Assembly (NCBI GenBank): GCA_040954595.2
Contig: CM082580.2
Span: 248,001 to 312,000, forward strand
Direction of reading: 5' to 3'
Length of the DNA: 64,000 nucleotides
Origin: Balanoglossus misakiensis
Taxonomy: Eukaryota; Hemichordata
Made by a program: the position numbers and the translations under genes. The notes beneath the pieces are model-generated. The model ran no database searches. It had not been told where the DNA came from and saw only the letters and a list, made by a program, of their open reading frames with translations. This document shows positions 11,641 through 23,016 of the stretch, piece by piece (positions within the stretch are counted from its first letter, which is position 1; each line of letters opens with the position of its first letter).

Positions 11641-12290
11641 CCCCCACAGTACGTGAAATATCCCATGAATCACTCTGGTTTGTACAACCAGAGATTACTC
11701 GGTCAAACCAGGCAAAGTTCACATGTGTAGAGAAAATTGTAGACCACTAATACAAATTTTGAGAGCATGCTTTAAAGGCGAATCTTATTGTCAATTACCA
11801 TTTCAAATGATAAACAAAATCATGCATTATTGAAAGAGGAGATACAAATTTTATAAAATAAGCAATTGCATAGCCAGCCGATACAAAAAAGTTTGAAGTA
11901 AAACAGGGACACTTGAAACACTTGTTTAATCAAACAAAACAATATTGATTTTTTTCTATAGACAGAACAATGGAAATTTACATGTTGACTTTCAACAGAG
12001 ACTGGCCACCTCAGTTAGTCATTGCTTCTTTCCTCCTAAGTGTGACATTTGACGTACATGAATGAATACTTTGATTTCTATGGCTTTTAAATCTTGATTT
12101 TGAAATTTTCACTCTAATTCCTCAACATACTTTTTCTAGATAAATCTTAATACAGTTATATGTACTTCATATCATTGTTAGTATCTAAAACAGAAAGTAA
12201 TTAAATGGACAATCTCGATGATACAAATCATGGAGAGTTGTGGGTAAAATATCGTACTGTGCCCCCTTTACCCCCACTGCTTTGAAATTT
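11641..12290. other. Spacer, no gene recognised
   Basis: AT-rich with no coding or repeat landmark recognised, apart from a short dyad ACTCTGGTTTGTACAACCAGAG near 11,670. Confidence 0.35.
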
Positions 12291-12299
12291 GATTTGAAG

Positions 12300-13100
12300 G
12301 TTTCAGGGTTTGTTCTCATGATAATTTACAGATTGATTTGACAATTGGTATGCAAGTACCTTATGTCAACCACATACAATCCTGTATTTTTTTAACTAAT
12401 AGTTTGAATGTTCTATTTTATGCATTTTTTGCCTTTTTCCTCATTTGTAGTAAAAAAAATTTAGTATGAAGCTTCATGTAGGTGATATGAGTTACAATAC
12501 TTTTGTTGAAATGTTGCAAAATTTGCATATTGATAATTTTGGAGCAATTTCAGCCTTGTTTAATTAATTTTTTTTCTCTAAAACCGCTTGTTCCATTGCT
12601 TTAAAATTTGTCAGTCATGTTAGGGGTAGCTCAAGTAAGATTTGCATGTATGTTTTTCAAATCAACTTGATGAATTGAATAGTATATTTTTGGGGGATCA
12701 AATCAAATCAAATCAAAGCAAACATTTATAAAGCGCCAGAATCAATAACAATGTTATTTCCAAAGGCGCTGAAAGTATAACATCAGTGTTCGTAGGCTTT
12801 GACAAATAGAAATGTCTTGAGTTTTTGTTTGAAAATGTTGAGACTAGAAGCCTGTTGAATGTCAGATGGCAGAGAATTCCAAAGTTGTGGCGCGACAAGG
12901 GAAAAGGCACATCCACCATATGTTTTGAGTCTGTACTTTGGTACACACAACTGGTTCCTTGAGCTGGAGCGCAGAGCCCGACTAGGCTTATATGATTTTT
13001 GATTTGATTTGGTTTCAGGGTGATTTCTCATGATGATTTACAAAACCTATGACTGATTACTTTGAAATTTGAGTAGGAAGTTAATTGGATGTGTTTGTTT
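12300..13100 (+). repeat. R1 copy interrupted by a LINE insertion
   Basis: Nearly the same order as the 11.2-kb copy (GATTGATTTGACAATTGG, TATGAAGCTTCATGTAGG, TAGGGGTAGCTCAAGTAAG). It breaks at about 12,698 and resumes at about 13,012 with GGTTTCAGGGTGATTTCTC. Confidence 0.55.
12699..13031 (-). pseudogene. 3' end of an L2/CR1-like LINE (5'-truncated)
   Basis: On the minus strand the peptide carries the conserved C-terminal pattern of non-LTR reverse transcriptases: SYKPSRALRSSS, then LKTYGGCAFSLVAPQLWN, then SLPSDIQ and FKQKLKTFLF. It is followed by a 3' UTR containing GGCGCTTTATAAATG and a TTTGA-type repeat tail, as in L2/CR1 elements. Only the last ~80 codons remain, which indicates a 5'-truncated insertion. 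It lies inside an R1 copy. Confidence 0.75.
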
Positions 13101-13735
13101 AGATAATGGAATCAAATAAAGTTATTCATTTTTCACCTTCATTCTTCACCTCATTTCATTTATTGGCTGGTTTGTCTATTGTATCAGGGAAGAGTACTTG
13201 CCATCCCACCCCACCGATGCAAACTTTGAGTGGCAAAAGTAAAATTTGTCGTAACATTGAGTTAATTTGCTTTTGGGCTCACTAAAATGCAACTTTGAGC
13301 TCTGTATTTGTACAAAATTTTCATTAATTGGCTGGTTTGTCTATTGTACCAGGCCAGCATACATAAGATCAAGATGTTTTCGGGGCTGGGGGGGGCATCA
13401 TATTTTATTGCCTCTCTATGTGTGTGTCTGTCTGTCTGTACTCCTGTGTAGACTTTTTCTAGTGTAATCACTAAATGAGACCACAGTGTCCTTGACGCTA
13501 TTTTTTGCGATTTTCAATGACCCTGGGCTAACCTTTGACCAGCTTTCATATATCTTGGTATTCACAGCAGAATACAGCCTTGGCATACCCTGGTAACCAT
13601 GGGAACCGTTTGGGCCCAACCAATGGTGCTGGCAGCGTTAATTTTTAAATGATTTCTTCTTGTCGTTTTCTTTATCAATATGATGACTTGACCTAATCAG
13701 ATTATTAAAATAATTTCATTCTTTTTTTACATTAG
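13101..13735. other. Spacer before the minisatellite, no gene recognised
   Basis: Contains a poly-G run at 13,389 and a TGTCTGTCTG run. A short stretch recurs locally (TTGGCTGGTTTGTCTATTGTA at about 13,161 and 13,328). No family recognised. Confidence 0.35.
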
Positions 13736-13814
13736 GTTCTTTGGTAACACTGCTGCTGGAGGGAGTGTAATATTTGTAACGACGTCGCCACCTAATACTG
13801 TACTGGAGGTATGA
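13736..13814 (+). CDS. Exon-like segment after an AG acceptor (FxGxxxAGGS copy 1)
   Basis: A T-rich tract and ATTAG precede the segment. Taking two bases from exon A (2,408-2,482) it reads W-FFGNTAAGGSVIF, then VTTSPPNTV, with a stop at 13,814. It is clearly related to the segment at 14,573 (same upstream T-tract, same AGGS core). Its 3' half became the unit of the 50-bp minisatellite. Function unknown, and it may be non-coding. Confidence 0.25.
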
Positions 13815-14490
13815 ACTTAAACTTGTAACGACGCCGCCACCTAATACTGTACTGGAGAGATGAAGTTAATACTTGTAACGACGCCGCCACCTAATACTGT
13901 ACTGGAGAGATGAACTTAATACTTGTAACGACGCCGCCACCTAATACTGTACTGGAGAGATGAAGTTAATACTTGTAACGACGCCGCCACCTAATACTGT
14001 ACTGGAGAGATGAAGTTAATACTTGTAACGACGCCGCCACCTAATACTGTACTGGAGAGATGAAGTTAATACTTGTAACGACGCCGCCACCTAATACTGT
14101 ACTGGAGAGATGAAGTTAATACTTGTAACGACGCCGCCACCTAATACTGTACTGGAGAGATGAAGTTAATACTTGTAACGACGCCGCCACCTAATACTGT
14201 ACTGGAGAGATGAAGTTAATACTTGTAACGACGCCGCCACCTAATACTGTACTGGAGGGATGAACTTAAACTTGTAACGATGCCGCCACCTAATACTGTA
14301 CTGGAGAGATGAAGTTAATACTTGTAACGACGCCGCCACCTAATACTGTACTGGAGAGATGAAGTTAATACTTGTAACGCCGCCGCCACCTAATACTGTA
14401 CTGGAGAGATGAACTTAATACTTGTAACGACGCCGCCACCTTATACTGTACTGGAGGGATGAACTTAAACCTGTAACGACGCCAGATGAT
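13773..14490 (+). repeat. 50-bp minisatellite, about 14 units
   Basis: The unit contains ACTTGTAACGACGCCGCCAC, CTAATACTGTACTGGAG and AGATGAAGTTAAT, exactly 50 bp for most units. Central units are near-identical. The first and last units are diverged, and the last decays by 14,490. The unit derives from the neighbouring exon-like sequence starting at 13,736. Confidence 0.9.
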
Positions 14491-14572
14491 GCTCCTGTGA
14501 CCAGAGGGATGAACGACGCCATGATTTGTTGATCTGATCTAATAAATAATATTCATTCTTTTTTTTCAATAG

Positions 14573-14675
14573 GTTCATTGGTATTATCATCGCCGGAGGG
14601 AGTCTAATCAATATCTACAACAACGCCGCACCAGATAACAATATCAAAACCAGAGGGATGCTGTCAATAGGTTAG
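14573..14675 (+). CDS. Exon-like segment after an AG acceptor (FxGxxxAGGS copy 2)
   Basis: Preceded by a long T-tract and CAATAG. Joined in phase to exon A it reads W-FIGIIIAGGSLIN, then IYNNAAPDNNIK, and stops at 14,675. Together with GILFLVW in exon A this would give one or two membrane-spanning stretches near the C-terminus. Homologous to the segment at 13,736. The family was not recognised. Confidence 0.3.
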
Positions 14676-15230
14676 GCTAATAAAAATGGTTTAATCTGAG
14701 GGAATGGTAAAGGGTTGGTGTATGAATATGTTAGGGTAATAAAAAATGGTATAATCTAACGGAATGGTGAAGGGTTGGTGTATAAACAGGTTAGGCTAAT
14801 AAAAATGGTATAATCTAATGAAATGGTGAAGGGTTGGTGTATGATGACTAATAAGACATTGTGCACAAGGGTACTATAATAAAACTGTCTGCAAGGGTAT
14901 AATATTATGGTTTCAAGGGTATGATAAGTAATTAAAATACTATAAAAACATGAGTAATGCCACGTGGTAAATAAAAACTGTACATGTACAGAGGGTAAAT
15001 ACCGGTATAATATATAAAGATGTTAACATCAATGGTGTAATAATAAAAAAAATGGGTAACACATGGTTTTGGTGGTATAATAATAATAAAATGGTATTAA
15101 CTTGATGGTATAAACATTATGGGATGTGTATAAACGGTGTTAATATTACAAAGGTATAATGATTAGTTGGGGTGTAATAATAAGAAATTTAAAATCATTG
15201 GGTAATTTATTAGTGTCAGGTTGGGTAAAA
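14662..15230 (+). repeat. Decaying GGTATAATAA tandem repeats
   Basis: Three ~61-bp units (GGTTAGGCTAATAAAAATGG, then GGAATGGTGAAGGGTTGGTG) at 14,662-14,850. They are followed by ~380 bp of looser GGTATAATAATAA-like repeats. Confidence 0.7.
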
Positions 15231-15270
15231 TAATTGTTGCTATGCATTCGTGTAATAATTGTCTGCGGAT

Positions 15271-15470
15271 TTTTTGCAGCGTTACCCGCGTTCGCGTTCT
15301 TCATTGCAGGTCGCTCGTCATGTAATGGAATTTCGCCGTGTGCCCGTTTGATTCGCCGATGGATTTTTTACAACGTTACCCGCGTTCGCGTTCTTCATCG
15401 CAGTTGGATCGTCGTGTAATGGAATTTCGCCGTGTGCCCGTTTGATTCGCCGATGGATTTTTTGCTTTCG
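15271..15470 (+). repeat. 94-bp tandem duplication (2.1 copies)
   Basis: GTTACCCGCGTTCGCGTTCTTC at 15,281 recurs at 15,375 (94 bp), together with TAATGGAATTTCGCCGTG and GATTCGCCGATGGA. A third copy is cut off after GGATTTTTTGC. CpG-rich compared with its surroundings. Confidence 0.8.
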
Positions 15471-15890
15471 TCATCGTAATTCCCGCATCAACACGAATCC
15501 TCAATCTCGCGTAACAACAATACATCAAAATGTACACAGAAAAATAGGAGTCGGCAAGACAATTCTGGTTAGTTTGAGCCCCAACCTTTTAAAATTCACA
15601 ACGGGGGAGGGGGCAGTTTTTCCTCATTTTATATTTGGCTCGAGGTTTTTAACTGTCCCCAGGCGCGTAAAGTTAGTTAGTTTATCACACAGTATGTAAT
15701 TATCTTGCTTGATTTAAAAAAACACTAAAATTGTATGGGGGAGCTTCTTGCGATTTGCACTTAAGAAACTGATGGTTTGTACCCATAGATAATATTTAGT
15801 ATTAAGCACATAATTGCCTGGAAATAAAAATTAACTCAAGGGTAGAATGCAACAGTTAATTTTGTGCAATATCAACAGGAGCTATTTTGG
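15471..15890. other. Spacer, no gene recognised
   Basis: Nothing assignable on either strand. Confidence 0.35.
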
Positions 15891-15994
15891 CACATTATTT
15901 CAGTTTGATAAACACTGTTTTTGCTCATTGTTTCATTTCGACCACATTATTTCAGTTTGATAAACACTGTTTTTGCTTATTGTTTCATTTCAAC
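15891..15994 (+). repeat. 52-bp tandem duplication (2 copies)
   Basis: CACATTATTTCAGTTTGATA followed by AACACTGTTTTTGC occurs at 15,891 and again at 15,943 with a few substitutions. Confidence 0.8.
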
Positions 15995-16130
15995 CACTTT
16001 TGTCACCTTGTTTTAAATTGAATGCAAGCATTGTTTCTGTTTGACCACTACTTGGGGTAATTGTTCCAAATTGGTATGCAAGATATTTTACATCAGCAGT
16101 TAGCCATCTAGCCACACTTTAGCTGCACAG

Positions 16131-16258
16131 CATATGAAAAATAATGAAATTCATGCAAAAAGCAAAAAAGTATTATGGGTATAATGCCATTGCAGCATTG
16201 GCGGTTCGACTCCGTCGATACTTACTTTGAAGCATAAGTCTTCATTATTTTTCATATG
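16131..16258. mobile_element. Small foldback element with perfect 18-bp inverted ends
   Basis: CATATGAAAAATAATGAA at 16,131-16,148 is the exact reverse complement of 16,241-16,258. The 92-bp interior holds a tRNA-like segment (separate entry). The whole could form a cruciform. No transposase, and no target duplication could be defined. Confidence 0.65.
16168..16223 (+). other. tRNA-like fold lacking a D-arm (anticodon position TTG)
   Basis: Pairing is possible as follows: acceptor AAGTATT/GATACTT (7 bp), anticodon stem AATGC/GCATT around the 7-nt loop CATTGCA, and T-stem GGCGG/CCGTC around TTCGACT. GGTTCGACTCC at 16,203-16,213 matches the Pol III B box. There is no D-arm, no A box and no variable loop, so a functional cytosolic tRNA is unlikely. 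A tRNA-derived relic or chance foldback are the alternatives. Confidence 0.25.
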
Positions 16259-17090
16259 TAATAAATAAAACTCTTCCAAATTCATATCTTTGTTTTAAGT
16301 TTGTGCTTTTGCTTCAGTTAGGGGGCCCACATTTACCAAACCTGTCTTGCCATCTTTTCACATTTCTTCAAATATGCAGTGCCAGCGGTAGGCAGTATTT
16401 GATCAAATTGACCCACAAATCACTCAAAATTAATAGGCAGGATACTGTCCACTCTGGCCTGGTTACTGTCTGGCCTGCTTAATGTTGACGCAAAGGTTGA
16501 CCCCACCAAACACTCAAAATTAATAGGCAGCATACTGGCCACTCTGGCCTAGTTAATGTTGACGCAAAGGTTGACCCCCACCAAACACTCAAAATTAATG
16601 GGCACGATACTGGCCACTCTGGCCTAGTTAATGTTGACGCAAAGGTTGACCCCACCAAACACTCAAAATCAATGGGCAGCATACTGTCCACTATGGCCTG
16701 GTTACTGTGTGCTCTGGTTAATGTTGACGCAAAGGTTGACCCCACCAAACACTCAAAATTAATGGGCAGCACACTGTCCACTACGGCCTGGTTACTGTGT
16801 GCTCTGGTTAATGTTGATGCAAAGGTTGACCCCACCAAACACTCAAAATTAATGGGCAGAACACTGTCCACTATGGCCTGGTTACTGTGTGCTCTGGTTA
16901 ATGTTGATGCAAAGGTTGACCCCACCAAACACTCAAAATTAATGGGCAGGATACTGGCCACTCTGGCCTAGTTAATGTTGACGCAAAGGTTGACCCCCAC
17001 CAAACACTCAAAATTAATGGGCACGATACTGGCCACTCTGGCCTAGTTAATGTTGACGCAAAGGTTGACCCCACCAAACACTCAAAATTA

Positions 17091-20000
17091 ATGGGCAGCA
17101 CACTGTCCACTACGGCCTGGTTACTGTGTGCTCTGGTTAATGTTGACGCAAAGGTTGACCCCACCAAACACTCAAAATTAATGGGCAGAACACTGTCCAC
17201 TATGGCCTGGTTACTGTGTGCTCTGGTTAATGTTGACGCAAAGGTTGACCCCACCAAACACTCAAAATTAATGGGCAGAACACTGTCCACTACGGCCTGG
17301 TTATTGTGTGCTCTGGTTAATGTTGACGCAAAGGTTGACGCCACCAAACACTCAAAATCAATGGGCAGCATACTGTCCACTATGGCCTGGTTACTGTGTG
17401 CTCTGGTTAATGTTGACGCAAAGGTTGACCCCACCAAACACTCAAAATTAATGGGCAGAACACTGTCCACTACGGCCTGGTTACTGTGTGCTCTGGTTAA
17501 TGTTGACGCAAAGGTTGACCCCACCAAACACTCAAAATTAATGGGCAGGATACTGGCCACTCTGGCCTAGTTAATGTTGACGCAAAGGTTGACCCCCACC
17601 AAACACTCAAAATTAATGGGCACGATACTGGCCACTCTGGCCTAGTTAATGTTGACGCAAAGGTTGACCCCACCAAACACTCAAAATTAATGGGCAGCAC
17701 ACTGTCCACTACGGCCTGGTTACTGTGTGCTCTGGTTAATGTTGACGCAAAGGTTGACCCCACCAAACACTCAAAATTAATGGGCAGAACACTGTCCACT
17801 ATGGCCTGGTTACTGTGTGCTCTGGTTAATGTTGACGCAAAGGTTGACCCCACCAAACACTCAAAATCAATGGGCAGCATACTGTCCACTATGGCCTGGT
17901 TACTGTGTGCTCTGGTTAATGTTGACGCAAAGGTTGACCCCACCAAACACTCAAAATTAATGGGCAGAACACTGTCCACTACGGCCTGGTTACTGTGTGC
18001 TCTGGTTAATGTTGACGCAAAGGTTGACCCCACCAAACACTCAAAATTAATGGGCAGAACACTGTCCACTACGGCCTGGTTACTGTGTGCTCTGGTTAAT
18101 GTTGACGCAAAGGTTGACCCCACCAAACACTCAAAATTAATGGGCAGAACACTGTCCACTATGGCCTGGTTACTGTGTGCTCTGGTTAATGTTGACGCAA
18201 AGGTTGACCCCACCAAACACTCAAAATTAATGGGCAGAACACTGTCCACTACGGCCTGGTTACTGTGTGCTCTGGTTAATGTTGACGCAAAGGTTGACCC
18301 CACCAAACACTCAAAATTAATGGGCAGAACACTGTCCACTACGGCCTGGTTACTGTGTGCTCTGGTTAATGTTGACGCAAAGGTTGACCCCACCAAACAC
18401 TCAAAATTAATGGGCAGAACACTGTCCACTATGGCCTGGTTACTGTGTGCTCTGGTTAATGTTGACGCAAAGGTTGACCCCACCAAACACTCAAAATTAA
18501 TGGGCAGCACACTGTCCACTAAGGCCTGGTTACTGTGTGCTCTGGTTAATGTTGACGCAAAGGTTGACCCCACCAAACACTCAAAATTAATGGGCAGAAC
18601 ACTGTCCACTACGGCCTGGTTACTGTGTGCTCTGGTTAATGTTGACGCAAAGGTTGACCCCCACCAAACACTTAAAATTAATGGGCACGATACTGGCCAC
18701 TCTGGCCTAGTTAATGTTGACGCAAAGGTTGACCCCACCAAACACTCAAAATCAATGGGCAGCATACTGTCCACTATGGCCTGGTTACTGTGTGCTCTGG
18801 TTAATGTTGACGCAAAGGTTGACCCCACCAAACACTCAAAATTAATGGGCAGCACACTGTCCACTACGGCCTGGTTACTGTGTGCTCTGGTTAATGTTGA
18901 TGCAAAGGTTGACCCCACCAAACACTCAAAATTAATGGGCAGAACACTGTCCACTATGGCCTGGTTACTGTGTGCTCTGGTTAATGTTGATGCAAAGGTT
19001 GACCCCACCAAACACTCAAAATTAATGGGCAGGATACTGGCCACTCTGGCCTAGTTAATGTTGACGCAAAGGTTGACCCCCACCAAACACTCAAAATTAA
19101 TGGGCACGATACTGGCCACTCTGGCCTAGTTAATGTTGACGCAAAGGTTGACCCCACCAAACACTCAAAATTAATGGGCAGCACACTGTCCACTACGGCC
19201 TGGTTACTGTGTGCTCTGGTTAATGTTGACGCAAAGGTTGACCCCACCAAACACTCAAAATTAATGGGCAGAACACTGTCCACTATGGCCTGGTTACTGT
19301 GTGCTCTGGTTAATGTTGACGCAAAGGTTGACCCCACCAAACACTCAAAATTAATGGGCAGAACACTGTCCACTACGGCCTGGTTATTGTGTGCTCTGGT
19401 TAATGTTGACGCAAAGGTTGACGCCACCAAACACTCAAAATCAATGGGCAGCATACTGTCCACTATGGCCTGGTTACTGTGTGCTCTGGTTAATGTTGAC
19501 GCAAAGGTTGACCCCACCAAACACTCAAAATTAATGGGCAGAACACTGTCCACTACGGCCTGGTTACTGTGTGCTCTGGTTAATGTTGACGCAAAGGTTG
19601 ACCCCACCAAACACTCAAAATTAATGGGCAGAACACTGTCCACTATGGCCTGGTTACTGTGTGCTCTGGTTAATGTTGACGCAAAGGTTGACCCCACCAA
19701 ACACTCAAAATTAATGGGCAGAACACTGTCCACTACGGCCTGGTTACTGTGTGCTCTGGTTAATGTTGACGCAAAGGTTGACCCCACCAAACACTCAAAA
19801 TTAATGGGCAGAACACTGTCCACTACGGCCTGGTTACTGTGTGCTCTGGTTAATGTTGACGCAAAGGTTGACCCCACCAAACACTCAAAATTAATGGGCA
19901 GAACACTGTCCACTATGGCCTGGTTACTGTGTGCTCTGGTTAATGTTGACGCAAAGGTTGACCCCACCAAACACTCAAAATTAATGGGCAGCACACTGTC

Positions 20001-20250
20001 CACTAAGGCCTGGTTACTGTGTGCTCTGGTTAATGTTGACGCAAAGGTTGACCCCACCAAACACTCAAAATTAATGGGCAGAACACTGTCCACTACGGCC
20101 TGGTTACTGTGTGCTCTGGTTAATGTTGACGCAAAGGTTGACCCCCACCAAACACTCAAAATTAATGGGCACGATACTGGCCACTCTGGCCTAGTTAATG
20201 TTGACGCAAAGGTTGACCCCACCAAACACTCAAAATTAATGGGCACGATA
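17091..20250 (+). repeat. Higher-order block repeat within the satellite
   Basis: A rare pair of variants (TTATTGTG followed by GACGCCACCAAAC) occurs at 17,301 and again at 19,384, 2,083 bp apart. The neighbouring order of monomer types is also repeated, with a related third run starting at 17,690. This shows duplication of multi-monomer blocks rather than single monomers. Confidence 0.75.
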
Positions 20251-20276
20251 CTGGCCACTCTGGCCTAGTTAATGTT

Positions 20277-22086
20277 GATGCCAAGGTTGACCCCACCAAA
20301 AACTCAAAATTAATGGGCACGACACTGGCCACTCTGGCCTGGTTAATGTTGATGCAAAGGTTGACCCCACCAAACACTCAAAATTAATGGGCAGGATACT
20401 GGCCACTCTGGCCTAGTTAATGTTGACGCAAAGGTTGACCCCACCAAACACTCAAAATTAATGGGCATGATACTGGCCACTCTGGCCTAGTTAATGTTGA
20501 CGCAAAGGTTGACCCCACCAAACACACAAAATTAATGGGCACGATACTGGCCACTCTGGCCTAGTTAATGTTGACGCAAAGGTTGACCCCACCAAACACT
20601 CAAAATTAATGGGCAGAACACTGTCCACTACGGCCTGGTTACTGTGTGCTCTGGTTAATGTTGACGCAAAGGTTGACCCCCACCAAACACTCAAAATTAA
20701 TGGGCACGATACTGGCCACTCTGGCCTAGTTAATGTTGACGCAAAGGTTGACCCCACCAAACACTCAAAATTAATGGGCACGATACTGGCCACTCTGGCC
20801 TAGTTAATGTTGATGCCAAGGTTGACCCCACCAAAAACTCTAAATTAATGGGCACGACACTGGCCACTCTGGCCTGGTTAATGTTGATGCAAAGGTTGAC
20901 CCCACCAAACACTCAAAATTAATGGGCAGGATACTGGCCACTCTGGCCTAGTTAATGTTGACGCAAAGGTTGACCCCACCAAACACTCAAAATTAATGGG
21001 CATGATACTGGCCACTCTGGCCTAGTTAATGTTGACGCAAAGGTTGACCCCACCAAACACTCAAAATTAATGGGCACGATACTGGCCACTCTGGCCTAGT
21101 TAATGTTGACGCAAAGGTTGACCCCACCAAACACTCAAAATTAATGGGCACGATACTGGCCACTCTGGCCTAGTTAATGTTGATGCCAAGGTTGACCCCA
21201 CCAAAAACTCAAAATTAATGGGCACGACACTGGCCACTCTGGCCTGGTTAATGTTGATGCAAAGGTTGACCCCACCAAACACTCAAAATTAATGGGCAGG
21301 ATACTGGCCACTCTGGCCTAGTTAATGTTGACGCAAAGGTTGACCCCACCAAACACTCAAAATTAATGGGCATGATACTGGCCACTCTGGCCTAGTTAAT
21401 GTTGACGCAAAGGTTGACCCCACCAAACACACAAAATTAATGGGCACGATACTGGCCACTCTGGCCTAGTTAATGTTGACGCAAAGGTTGACCCCACCAA
21501 ACACTCAAAATTAATGGGCAGAACACTGTCCACTACGGCCTGGTTACTGTGTGCTCTGGTTAATGTTGACGCAAAGGTTGACCCCCACCAAACACTCAAA
21601 ATTAATGGGCACGATACTGGCCACTCTGGCCTAGTTAATGTTGACGCAAAGGTTGACCCCACCAAACACTCAAAATTAATGGGCACGATACTGGCCACTC
21701 TGGCCTAGTTAATGTTGATGCCAAGGTTGACCCCACCAAAAACTCTAAATTAATGGGCACGACACTGGCCACTCTGGCCTGGTTAATGTTGATGCAAAGG
21801 TTGACCCCACCAAACACTCAAAATTAATGGGCAGGATACTGGCCACTCTGGCCTAGTTAATGTTGACGCAAAGGTTGACCCCACCAAACACTCAAAATTA
21901 ATGGGCATGATACTGGCCACTCTGGCCTAGTTAATGTTGACGCAAAGGTTGACCCCACCAAACACTCAAAATTAATGGGCACGATACTGGCCACTCTGGC
22001 CTAGTTAATGTTGACGCAAAGGTTGACCCCACCAAACACTCAAAATTAATTGGCAGAACACTGTCCACTACGGCCTGGTTACTGTG
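20277..22086 (+). repeat. 905-bp higher-order repeat, two copies
   Basis: The diagnostic variant GATGCCAAGG with AAAAACTC occurs at 20,277, 20,812, 21,182 and 21,717, giving spacings 535-370-535 bp. The unit is therefore 905 bp: one 90-bp, one 75-bp and ten 74-bp monomers. Private changes (CACACAAAATT, ACTCTAAATT) largely recur at the same offset. Confidence 0.8.
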
Positions 22087-22184
22087 TGCTCTGGTTAATG
22101 TTGACGCAAAGGTTGACCCCACCAAACACTCAAAATTAATGGGCAGAACACTGTCCACTATGGCCTGGTTACTGTGTGCTCTGG

Positions 22185-23016
22185 CACGGTTACTAGAAGA
22201 AGACGGTTAGGAAACTCTATTGTTCGGAAGGTGTGAACGAGGTGTTAGCTAGGAGAGTCCATGTCCGAACCGCTATGTGGGGTTGTATTGGGGAACGTAG
22301 CTAATTTTTGAACCCCTTCATCTGCCCTTTTTCGTCAGAGTACAGCGCCACTTTTTTTTTGTACGAGTTCCATATAGGCTTATGGAGTGCACGGTCATAG
22401 TCTGTTGGGCTTGCGACACTCTACCATTGTTTCTTGAGTGGTTAACTTAAAATCCGGATTCAAATAGCGTCGAATTTTGAACCCCTAGAATTCAACCCTG
22501 ATGGTCGCATTTCTGTTTTTTTTAAATATATTTAGATATTTTACACCTTTTTGTATTGCATGGGCTATTTCGTTTATTCCAATTGGAATATTTCGTTGAG
22601 ATTCATTGCATACCCATTTCGATACAGTCGTTAATTTAACATTATCGATATAGCCTTTGGCGGCCATCTTGTTTGTTTTGGTTCGCATCGAATCTCTAGG
22701 GCACAGTCAAGACAAAGAATGTATGGCTTCATCATGTCCTTGAAAGTTCAAAATTGTCATAAATGTGTTGTGACTTTATAAATTATCCATCCTCTGTTCT
22801 GTTTTCTTCAATTCTGGTGGTCTACGTACTGTGCGTGCAAGCAATTCCGTAAACACTAGTATGGTTTGCTTTGGATTGTGGGGGAATGACGTCATTATTC
22901 ATACGGCCAGGCTCGTTAGCATCTGATATCTTTCGTTTACACTAAGTGTTTACCGAGGCGAGCATCTAACAATGGAGAAAAAATAGTTTCCTAACCGTCT
23001 TCTTCTAGTAACCGTG
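22185..23016. mobile_element. DNA transposon (832 bp) inserted in the satellite
   Basis: Perfect 32-bp terminal inverted repeats (22,185-22,216 and 22,985-23,016) start CACGGTTACTAGAAGAAG. The 7-bp target GCTCTGG is duplicated at 22,178-22,184 and 23,017-23,023; removing the element and one copy restores an intact satellite monomer. The interior lacks any frame longer than ~67 codons, so it is non-autonomous. A 7-bp duplication does not fit hAT (8) or Mutator (9). P or Dada types are possible, but I leave it unassigned. Confidence 0.9.

Larger units (their letters stand above)
16403..22184 (+). repeat. Satellite array, left arm (90-bp and 74-bp monomers)
   Basis: The long monomer is 90 bp (TTAATGTTGACGCAAAGG, TTGACCCCACCAAACACTC, AAAATTAATGGGCAG, ACACTGTCCACTACGGCC, TGGTTACTGTGTGCTC). 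The short monomer is 74 bp and lacks 16 bp between two CTGGTTA direct repeats. The first monomer near 16,403 is diverged. Long monomers carry no stop in one frame of each strand, so long open frames appear; each short monomer shifts the frame and gives TAG. These frames are a by-product of periodicity and not evidence of genes. Blocks of monomers recur as larger units. Confidence 0.95.

Noticed and set aside
16168-16223. Functional tRNA-Gln
   Set aside because: No D-arm, no A box, no variable loop, and it is embedded in a foldback element. Kept only as a tRNA-like structure.
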